From NCBI GenBank assembly GCA_030613705.1, contig JAUWLJ010000173.1, positions 1 through 5,420 of the forward strand: a stretch of 5,420 nucleotides of DNA. Direction: 5' to 3'. This DNA comes from Chloroflexota bacterium. Lineage in GTDB: Bacteria > Chloroflexota > Anaerolineae > Anaerolineales > UBA4823. Each line of letters opens with the position of its first letter. The stretch's first letter is position 1. Shown piece after piece: positions 1 through 5,087 of this stretch. The position numbers were made by a program, and so were the translations under genes. The notes below the pieces were generated by a model, which was not told where the DNA came from, made no database searches, and saw only the letters and a program-made list of their open reading frames with translations.

Positions 1-137
1 GAGCTGATTCTCAGGATTATAAAGATATAATTCTCGGGAAATTAGATCCAATGACAGCCTTCATGCAGCAAAAAATCAAGTTGACCGGAAATTTAAATAT
101 GGCTTTAGGATTAACGAAGTATTTCAAGTTACGCTGA
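1..137 (+). CDS. SCP2 sterol-carrier domain protein, C-terminal end (partial)
   Basis: Reading frame 3 (codons from base 3) is open from the window edge to a TGA at 135-137 and gives the last 44 residues of a protein. The stretch GKLDPMTAFMQQKIKLTGN followed by a MALGLTKYF segment is typical of the C-terminal part of SCP2 domains, where a DP-x-xAFMxGKIKxxGD motif precedes the last helix that closes the lipid-binding tunnel. SCP2 domains bind sterols, fatty acids or acyl-CoAs; in bacteria they occur alone or fused to other enzymes, and the ligand here cannot be told. The N-terminus lies outside the window, so a fusion cannot be excluded. It is convergent with proS and is followed by a strong hairpin terminator. 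Confidence 0.8.
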   Translation, partial: ADSQDYKDIILGKLDPMTAFMQQKIKLTGNLNMALGLTKYFKLR

Positions 138-171
138 GCCAGCACCTCTATTTGAGAGGTTATGCATTAAG

Positions 172-206
172 AATTGGAGTGTTCTCAATTGAACACTCCA
201 ATTTTT
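172..206 (+). terminator. Intrinsic terminator between convergent genes
   Basis: A perfect 13-bp inverted repeat (AATTGGAGTGTTC at 172-184 and GAACACTCCAATT at 191-203) encloses a 6-nt loop and runs into a T-tract (202-206) followed by TATAT. It lies 35 nt after the stop of the SCP2-domain gene and suits rho-independent termination on the plus strand. It also lies just beyond the end of proS (stop at 228-230) and could stop transcription from the other side, although the minus-strand U-tract is weak (CTTAATG). Confidence 0.85.
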
Positions 207-227
207 ATATATTTGAAAATCGGTATC

Positions 228-2036
228 CTATTCTTCAAATGGGATCGTCACGACTTCTTGATCGATATTCGCATGCAATTCGGCGATCGTAGCCTCAACA
301 TGGGAGACGATCTTATCTATTGGGATAATGGTTTTCTCTTTCTGGTCACGTTGTTTAGCTTCGATACCTCCGGCTTGAAGTGATCGATCGCTGATTGTTA
401 GACGAATCGGAATACCGATTAAATCAGCATCATTGAATTTCACTCCCGGCCTTTGATCGCGATCATCGAATAAGATCTCGATCCCAGCTGACTGAAATTG
501 TTCGTATAATCCCTCGGCGACATCCAGTGGATCATTATCATCAACTTCCTCACCTTTATTTTGATCTTGATGTTTCACTTTTTTCTGTAAGATGATCAGG
601 TGCACTGCATATGGGGCGACTGAAATTGGCCAGATCAATCCGTATTCATCATGGTGCTCTTCCGCCACAGAAGCCATCAAGCGACCCGACCCTATCCCAT
701 AGGATCCCATAATGACAGGTTTGGCCTGGTCTTCTTGATCCAGAAAGTTGGCACCCATAGCTTCGCTATAGCGGGAACCGAGCTTGAAGATATTTCCGAC
801 TTCGACTCCTCGCTGGAGGCCCATAGGATTTCCACATTCAGGGCACAGGCTGCCCTCCTCTGCCACAGCAATATCGGCAACTATTTCTGCTTTGTAGTCA
901 CGGTCGTAATTGACGTTCAGGTAATGAAAGCCTTCCTCATTAGCGCCAGCAACCAGGTTGGGAGATTCAGGAATCGCATCATCAACCACAACCAAGACAT
1001 CCTTCAAGCCTTTTGGAGATGCATAACCTGGAACAGCACCAACTGAGATAATCTCATCCTCGAGAGCGGGTCTTAACTCCTTTGCCTTAAGGACATTTGT
1101 GAGTTTTGTTTCGTTCAAGTCCATGTCTCCTCTGACGATAGCAAAGACCAAACGATCATAGGATTCTACGCCTTGAATGATGCTGGCGATAATAAAGATA
1201 GCTTTGGCGGTTTTTGATTTGGGAATACCTAAATACTCCGCTAAATCCTCAATTGTCTTGGTATCAGGCGTGGCAACTTTTTCGATGGGCAGGGGTTCCT
1301 CAACCGCTGCTGGATCTTTCTTAAAGCGTGCTATTTGCCGGTTTGCTGCGTAACCACAATTATCGCAGACTAAAAGTGTGTCCTCGCCAATCGGGGTAAG
1401 ATACATAAATTCATGCGCCATGCTGCCGCCCATCATGCCGACATCAGATTTGAATGCTTTAACCTGCAACCCACAGCGGTGGAATATGTTGTAGTAAGCC
1501 TGGTAATGGGCGCGATACTGTTGATCTAATCCCTCCTGGTCCATATCCAGGCTGTAGCTATCTTTCATGGTAAATTCGCGCACCCGGATCAAACCGGCAC
1601 GAGGCCGAGGATCATCCCGCCATTTTGTCTGGATATGGTACAGCAGCGCTGGCAGCTGTCGGTACGAATGGATAGTTCTTCTCACCAAATCGGCAACAAC
1701 TTCCTCATGGGTCATCGCTAGCACCATATCTCGTCCGGACTTATCATAGAACCGACCCATCTCAGAGCCAATTTGGTACCATCTTTCCGTTTCTTTCCAG
1801 ATCTCAGCCGGGTGCACAACTGGCATAGTGATCTCCTGCCCCCCAATGGCGTCGATCTCCTGCCGCATAATATTTTCAATCTTGGTCAGGACGCGCTTGG
1901 CAAGGGGCAGGTAGGTGAATATTCCGGCAGCGAGCTGTTGGATATATCCGGCTCGAACTAATAGTTTATGGCTCTCTACTTCAGCATCAGCGGGTGCCTC
2001 TCGCAAAGTCTGGCTGAAAAGTTGACTCATTCTCAT
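228..2036 (-). CDS. proS: Prolyl-tRNA synthetase (class II, bacterial type with editing domain)
   Basis: Cytoplasmic enzyme that charges tRNA-Pro with proline using ATP. The 602 residues follow the bacterial ProRS order: N-terminal part of the class II catalytic core with the motif 1 region near 58-75, the TxE loop THEE (109-112), and motif 2 around RDDPRPRAGLIRVREF (140-155). An INS/YbaK-like editing insertion follows at roughly 225-400, then motif 3 (GSYGIGSGRLMAS, 444-456) and an anticodon-binding domain (about 475-590) with DDRDQRPGVKFNDADLIGIP (524-543). Lys278 matches the lysine known to be needed for Ala-tRNA-Pro editing in E. coli (K279). Two CxxC pairs (224/227 and 398/401) flank the INS domain, as in many Gram-positive-type ProRS, and could bind metal (inference). 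A hydrophilic insert near 484-503 and a short acidic tail make it somewhat longer than E. coli ProRS (about 570). The ATG at 2036 is fixed by a good SD, GGAGG, 7 nt upstream. A probable attenuator precedes it. Confidence 0.97.
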   Translation of the reverse strand: MRMSQLFSQTLREAPADAEVESHKLLVRAGYIQQLAAGIFTYLPLAKRVLTKIENIMRQEIDAIGGQEITMPVVHPAEIWKETERWYQIGSEMGRFYDKSGRDMVLAMTHEEVVADLVRRTIHSYRQLPALLYHIQTKWRDDPRPRAGLIRVREFTMKDSYSLDMDQEGLDQQYRAHYQAYYNIFHRCGLQVKAFKSDVGMMGGSMAHEFMYLTPIGEDTLLVCDNCGYAANRQIARFKKDPAAVEEPLPIEKVATPDTKTIEDLAEYLGIPKSKTAKAIFIIASIIQGVESYDRLVFAIVRGDMDLNETKLTNVLKAKELRPALEDEIISVGAVPGYASPKGLKDVLVVVDDAIPESPNLVAGANEEGFHYLNVNYDRDYKAEIVADIAVAEEGSLCPECGNPMGLQRGVEVGNIFKLGSRYSEAMGANFLDQEDQAKPVIMGSYGIGSGRLMASVAEEHHDEYGLIWPISVAPYAVHLIILQKKVKHQDQNKGEEVDDNDPLDVAEGLYEQFQSAGIEILFDDRDQRPGVKFNDADLIGIPIRLTISDRSLQAGGIEAKQRDQKEKTIIPIDKIVSHVEATIAELHANIDQEVVTIPFEE

Positions 2037-2043
2037 AAAATAT

Positions 2044-2048
2044 CCTCC
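2044..2048 (-). promoter_or_regulatory. Ribosome binding site of proS
   Basis: On the minus strand GGAGG is followed by a 7-nt spacer (ATATTTT) and the ATG at 2036-2034. This settles the proS start. The site lies just downstream of the leader hairpin at 2064-2097 and is not part of it, so the hairpin should act on transcription rather than by hiding the SD. Confidence 0.85.
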
Positions 2049-2063
2049 GAAGATTAATAAACA

Positions 2064-2097
2064 ACACCCTCAGTCGGGCTTCCATTGCTGAGGGTGT
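2064..2097 (-). terminator. Terminator-like hairpin in the proS leader (probable attenuator)
   Basis: On the minus strand ACACCCTCAG (2097-2088) and CTGAGGGTGT (2073-2064) form a perfect 10-bp GC-rich stem with a 14-nt loop, followed by the T-rich run TGTTTATTAAT. The U-tract is interrupted, so termination may be partial. Only 15 nt separate the stem from the proS SD, too little for a promoter, so any transcript reaching proS must pass through this hairpin. That makes it a leader attenuator, or at least a structure in the proS 5' UTR, rather than only the end of the upstream operon. Confidence 0.6.
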
Positions 2098-2160
2098 CAT
2101 GTTCACTGTCAGATGTCTGTCACCAGCAAATACTCAGCATTTTAATAGCCCTTTTGGGCT
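2076..2160 (-). promoter_or_regulatory. Candidate antiterminator and alternative RNA pairings upstream of proS
   Basis: Four segments can be read on the minus strand. Segment 1 is AGCCC (2160-2156). Segment 2 is GGGCT (2151-2147) plus TGCTGAG (2139-2133). Segment 3 is CTCAGCA (2092-2086) plus AGCCC (2080-2076). Segment 4 is CTGAGGGTGT (2073-2064). Segments 1 and 2 form a small AGCCC-AAAA-GGGCT hairpin. Segment 3 belongs to the 5' arm and loop of the terminator made with segment 4. Segment 2 can instead pair with segment 3 through 7 bp (TGCTGAG:CTCAGCA) and 5 bp (GGGCT:AGCCC), which removes half of the terminator stem. Segment 1 contains the last proline codon of the short leader ORF. The pairings are visible in the sequence; their energies were not calculated. 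Confidence 0.5.
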
Positions 2161-2209
2161 CAGATGGGTAAGGAGAAGAAATTGGATAGGCGAGACTTGT
2201 TAAGTGCAT
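2120..2209 (-). CDS. Proline-rich leader peptide candidate upstream of proS
   Basis: ATG at 2209-2207 opens a 29-codon frame ending in TGA (2122-2120). The peptide begins MHLTSLAY, continues PISSPYPSEP (residues 9-18) and ends with a KRAIKMLSICW segment. Four of ten consecutive codons are proline (CCA, CCT, CCA, CCC at positions 9, 13, 15 and 18). No function as a protein is suggested; the likely role is to report the supply of charged tRNA-Pro through ribosome stalling in front of the proS attenuator. The only purine-rich SD candidate is AGGGTGG (2229-2223), 13 nt before the ATG, which is long spacing and a weak match, so translation is uncertain. Leader peptides control other synthetase genes, such as pheM before pheST in E. 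coli. Confidence 0.45.
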   Translation of the reverse strand: MHLTSLAYPISSPYPSEPKRAIKMLSICW

Positions 2210-2262
2210 GGTCAATAGTGTACCACCCTGATTGTAAGATGAGAAGGTTGTTGGTTATCTCA

Positions 2263-2268
2263 ATTATA
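2263..2268 (-). promoter_or_regulatory. Possible -10 element for the proS leader transcript
   Basis: TATAAT on the minus strand matches the sigma-70 type -10 consensus exactly and overlaps the stop codon of the radical SAM gene. A start site about 7 nt downstream (near 2256) would include the AGGGTGG sequence and the whole leader ORF. No convincing -35 hexamer lies 16-18 nt upstream (the sequence there is around CAAATC), and AT-rich gene ends give such matches by chance. A second, weaker -10-like TACAAT lies at 2236-2231. proS may therefore have its own promoter or be read through from the upstream operon. Confidence 0.25.
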
Positions 2269-3202
2269 TATTGAACCAAAATGTTGATTTGCGCTGATCA
2301 AGACGTTGTAAACCTGCTGATTGGGCTGAGTCAACGGCAGATCGATATTCCTGTTTGGTCAGTCGCCTGTTCAATTCTGGGTATAAGTGTGATTTATAAG
2401 CAGGGTGATATTGGTCCATGAGGTTCAGGTAAGTATGGGGTGAGATCTCATCGCTTAAAAATCTGACTATCTCTTCGGTACCCGCGATTCCTGCTGGCAA
2501 TACAAGATGTCGCACGAGCAGTCCTCGCTGCGCGACACCTTTTTGGTCAACTTGCAAATCACCAACTTGGCGATGCATCTCTTTCACTGCAGATTGGTTG
2601 ACCTGCGTATAGTTGCGGATTTTTGAATACCGCCTGGCTTTATCTGGATCGCTGTACTTCATATCTGGCATATAAATATCAATCACACCATCCAGTAATC
2701 TCAACATGGCCAGCGAGTCATAACCCCCAGTGTTATAAACGAGTGGGATCTGTAAACCGGCTTGAGCAGCGATCAAGACCGCAGCCAGAATTTGCGGCAC
2801 AACATGGCTGGGAGAGACAAAATTTATGTTATGGCATCCGAGAGATTGCAATTCCAGCATCATCCTGGCGATCTTGTCAGGTTCTACCTCATCACCGCTA
2901 TCTGTCTGGCTGATATCATGGTTTTGACAGTATTGGCAGCGCAAATTGCAGCGAGTAAAAAAAATTGTCCCGGACCCACGCCAACCCCGTAAAGGATCCT
3001 CTTCTCCCATGTGAGGACCGTAGCTGCTAACCCTCGCAAGTTCTCCAGTTCGGCATACACCGATCTTTCCCGCCCGGCGGTCGACTGGACACTCCCAAGC
3101 ACATACATCACAAATGGAGAGGTGCTCATAGGCCTCAGAAACCCGGTTGGCAAGCTCCCCATTATCCAGAATACTCAGGTAGACAGGAATAAAGTCAGTC
3201 AT
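2264..3202 (-). CDS. Radical SAM protein, PflX / pyruvate formate-lyase activase-like (COG1313)
   Basis: Predicted [4Fe-4S] radical SAM enzyme of 312 residues. The cluster motif is CNLRCQYC (Cys 85, 89, 92), followed by QNHDIS. Upstream lies a second cysteine set, CDVCAWEC and a later GVC (Cys 31, 34, 38, 50), then GEEDPLRGWRGSG (66-78), the hallmark order of the PflX group. Later family-like segments are YNTGGYDS, DIYMPDMKYSD, RHLVLPAGIAG and NLMDQYHPAYK. Members are often labelled as PFL-activating enzymes, but the substrate of this group is not established and no glycyl radical enzyme is visible here. The ATG at 3202 sits one base after the thioesterase stop codon, so translation is probably coupled. 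An in-frame TTG 24 nt upstream would give 320 residues with a 23-nt overlap; neither start has a clear SD, and the ATG is preferred. It is the last gene of the tight cluster before the proS leader. Confidence 0.88.
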   Translation of the reverse strand: MTDFIPVYLSILDNGELANRVSEAYEHLSICDVCAWECPVDRRAGKIGVCRTGELARVSSYGPHMGEEDPLRGWRGSGTIFFTRCNLRCQYCQNHDISQTDSGDEVEPDKIARMMLELQSLGCHNINFVSPSHVVPQILAAVLIAAQAGLQIPLVYNTGGYDSLAMLRLLDGVIDIYMPDMKYSDPDKARRYSKIRNYTQVNQSAVKEMHRQVGDLQVDQKGVAQRGLLVRHLVLPAGIAGTEEIVRFLSDEISPHTYLNLMDQYHPAYKSHLYPELNRRLTKQEYRSAVDSAQSAGLQRLDQRKSTFWFNI

Positions 3203-3203
3203 T

Positions 3204-4079
3204 CTAGGAGACAATGTTGGCTGCAAAATCTGATAGTAGAGTTTTAGGAATCCGAATAGGTCGACCGTTTTCTAAATTCACCCACACTCCCAAAGAGTGA
3301 ACCAATGCCAGCTGCGCTCCATCCGATTTTCGCTGGATTAGATAATGGCGAGTAGCATTCGAATGGTGCACATCTGAGACCCAGGTTGAGAGAACCAATT
3401 CATCATCCAGGATTGCTGGTTGGCGGTATTGGATTTGGTGTTTACGGATCATGATAGCAAAGTTTTCATTGAGCATCCTGGTCACTGGCCATCCATGTGC
3501 GGCAATAACCTGCATCCCACACTCTTCAACATAACTGAGATAAACCGCGTTGTTTACGTGCTGTGCAGAATCGATATCTTGCCAAGCAACTCGTAGGTTC
3601 ATTTCAAATTTTCCTGGTGGAGGAGGTGGAGCAACTGGAAACTTCCCCCGGCGAGGAAAAGAGGTTGGAGCACCTTCTGGGAAAAAAGCATTGATGATTT
3701 CATCAGGTATGGTTGCAGGTCTGGTAGATCCATTCTTAAGATAAACCCAATCGGTCACTGCGCTTGCAACCAATTTACCGGAACCCTGGTCGGTGAACTC
3801 ATATGCTCTTCGCGAGCGTACTCTGTGAAAATCAACAACCCAGGTTTTCACCGCAACTGTGTCCCCATAGCGGACAGGTTTCAGATACTCAATTTCCGTC
3901 TCCCGGATTAACCAATGGTGACCAAGTTCATTGTAGCGTTCTCGGTCATAACCAACGGCTGCGGAAGCATCGAAAGCAGTTTCTTGCATATAACGCAGGT
4001 AATTTGTATTATTTAAATGGCCAAATGAATCGCATTCATAGTGCCGGATGCGGAAATTTCGTGTGTGGGTATGTGGCAT
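3204..4079 (-). CDS. Acyl-ACP thioesterase-like protein with two fused hotdog domains
   Basis: Predicted cytoplasmic hydrolase of acyl thioesters (acyl-ACP or acyl-CoA), 291 residues. Each half carries a 4HBT/hotdog motif of the form D-x-x-x-H-x-N-N-x-x-YL. The first is CDSFGHLNNTNYL with Asp17, His21 and Asn23; the second is IDSAQHVNNAVYL with Asp170, His174 and Asn176. The domains cover about 1-130 and 158-287 and are joined by a linker with five consecutive prolines (about 151-155). Both halves keep the aspartate that is catalytic in YbgC-type thioesterases, so either may be active. The double-hotdog layout is that of FatA/FatB-like bacterial acyl-ACP thioesterases; chain length and carrier cannot be read from the sequence. 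The ATG at 4079 lies one base after the dehydrogenase stop. A longer frame from TTG at 4133 would add 18 residues unlike the family and overlap the upstream gene, so it was rejected. Coupled translation is likely. Confidence 0.85.
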   Translation of the reverse strand: MPHTHTRNFRIRHYECDSFGHLNNTNYLRYMQETAFDASAAVGYDRERYNELGHHWLIRETEIEYLKPVRYGDTVAVKTWVVDFHRVRSRRAYEFTDQGSGKLVASAVTDWVYLKNGSTRPATIPDEIINAFFPEGAPTSFPRRGKFPVAPPPPPGKFEMNLRVAWQDIDSAQHVNNAVYLSYVEECGMQVIAAHGWPVTRMLNENFAIMIRKHQIQYRQPAILDDELVLSTWVSDVHHSNATRHYLIQRKSDGAQLALVHSLGVWVNLENGRPIRIPKTLLSDFAANIVS

Positions 4080-4080
4080 C

Positions 4081-5070
4081 TTATGGGTTATAAACCTCTG
4101 GATTGACACAGTATGGTAAATGCTGTCCTTCAAGACCGGCGATCAAATTTTCGCATGCCCTTTCTGCCATCTGGCGGCGAGTATTCCAGGTTGCTGAACC
4201 TATATGAGGCACAATAAGACAATTGGGGAGTTCAAAAAGCCGATGGTTTTGAGGTAATGGTTCAGGATCGGTGACATCTAAGGCTGCCCCAGCGATCCAA
4301 TCTCCTTCTAAAGCCTTAATCAACGCATTCGAATCGATGATCGGACCACGAGATGTGTTGATCAGCAGAGAGGTTGGTTTCATGCGTTTCAACGTATCTT
4401 CGTTGATTAAATGATAAGTCTCTGGTGTGAGTGGAATGTGCAAGCTGATAAAATCGCTATCCTGGAGGAGGGTTTCGAGCGGGACATGCTTCGCTTTAAA
4501 TTTTTTAGCTTTCCCCAAATTTGGATCAGGATCGGAAAATATGATCTTCATCCCGAAGCCAGCAGCACGTTCAGCAACTGCGGTACCTATCTGCCCCATT
4601 CCAATGATCCCCAGGGTTGCCCCGCTCAGATCCTTCCCCAACCAACCTGTTGGAGACCAAGTTTTCCATCTGCCTTGACGGGCATCTAGATTAGCTTCAA
4701 TTATGCGCCTGCCAGCAGCCAGCATGATTGCCATGGTTAAATCTGCAGTACCATCAGTGAGCACTCCTGGTGTATTACCAACAGGAATACCTCTCTGGGT
4801 GCAGGCGTCCAAATCAACATTATCAAACCCGACCGCCATATTGCTGACCACTTTTAATTTTGGTGCTTTGGAAAGTATTTTTTCATTGACATCGATGGTC
4901 AACAGGGTGAACAATCCTTCGGCGTCTGGAAGAAGATTTTCGAGTTTGGCGGATAATTCGTTCGCATCCTTGGGGCCGATTACCATCCGGCAGTGATTAT
5001 CTAATAGATCCAGCCAGCCATCTGGTAAAGAATGGGAAACAAGAACAAGAGGGAGAGATGAATTGTTCAT
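4081..5070 (-). CDS. D-2-hydroxyacid dehydrogenase (glyoxylate/hydroxypyruvate reductase type)
   Basis: NAD(P)-dependent dehydrogenase of 329 residues, probably reducing glyoxylate to glycolate and/or hydroxypyruvate to D-glycerate (GyaR/HprA-like). The N-terminal substrate domain has the loop NMAVGFDNVD (77-86). The Rossmann fold carries GMGQIG (157-162), and an Asp near 180 at the end of the second strand favours NADH over NADPH (inference). The catalytic set is complete: Arg241 in NTSRGP, Glu270 in DPEPL and His289 in PHIGSAT. The start is the ATG at 5070, with AGGAG 7 nt upstream; a TTG at 5091 would overlap the kinase stop and is unlikely. It lies 17 nt after a glycerate 2-kinase gene, so the pair probably converts hydroxypyruvate to 2-phosphoglycerate, as in glyoxylate or serine assimilation or glycerate salvage. 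Phosphoglycerate dehydrogenase (SerA) is less likely: there is no ACT domain and the context points to glycerate. Confidence 0.9.
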   Translation of the reverse strand: MNNSSLPLVLVSHSLPDGWLDLLDNHCRMVIGPKDANELSAKLENLLPDAEGLFTLLTIDVNEKILSKAPKLKVVSNMAVGFDNVDLDACTQRGIPVGNTPGVLTDGTADLTMAIMLAAGRRIIEANLDARQGRWKTWSPTGWLGKDLSGATLGIIGMGQIGTAVAERAAGFGMKIIFSDPDPNLGKAKKFKAKHVPLETLLQDSDFISLHIPLTPETYHLINEDTLKRMKPTSLLINTSRGPIIDSNALIKALEGDWIAGAALDVTDPEPLPQNHRLFELPNCLIVPHIGSATWNTRRQMAERACENLIAGLEGQHLPYCVNPEVYNP

Positions 5071-5077
5071 ATATTGT

Positions 5078-5082
5078 CTCCT
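5078..5082 (-). promoter_or_regulatory. Ribosome binding site of the dehydrogenase gene
   Basis: AGGAG on the minus strand, 7 nt before the ATG at 5070-5068, inside the 17-nt gap after the kinase stop codon. It decides between this ATG and the in-frame TTG at 5091, which has only the 3' end of the kinase gene in front of it. Confidence 0.8.
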
Positions 5083-5087
5083 GGTTT

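Noticed and set aside
144..160. Small hairpin ACCTCT / AGAGGT after the SCP2-domain gene
   Set aside because: Six base pairs with no T-tract; the much stronger hairpin 12 nt downstream explains termination.
174..383. 69-codon plus-strand frame starting inside the terminator hairpin
   Set aside because: Its start lies in the stem of the intrinsic terminator and most of it is antisense to the proS 3' end; it has no SD.
651..1046. 131-codon plus-strand frame antisense to proS
   Set aside because: It lies wholly inside the conserved proS coding region on the opposite strand and shows no recognisable domain, so it is a shadow frame.
2106..2122. Direct repeat CTGTCA-GATGT-CTGTCA in the proS leader
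   Set aside because: Only two 6-nt copies, 11 nt apart. It might be an operator half-site pair but is too short to tell from chance.
2147..2160. AGCCC-AAAA-GGGCT hairpin as a stand-alone terminator of the radical SAM gene
   Set aside because: The 5-bp stem is followed by ATTAAAA on the minus strand rather than a U-run. It fits better as part of the leader's alternative structures.
2884..3247. Open frames on the plus strand and in other minus-strand frames overlapping the radical SAM gene
   Set aside because: They overlap a gene with clear family motifs, have no family-like sequence of their own and no convincing ribosome binding site.
4080..4133. 18-residue N-terminal extension of the thioesterase from a TTG codon
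   Set aside because: It overlaps the end of the dehydrogenase gene, has no SD, and the family-like sequence starts only after the ATG at 4079.
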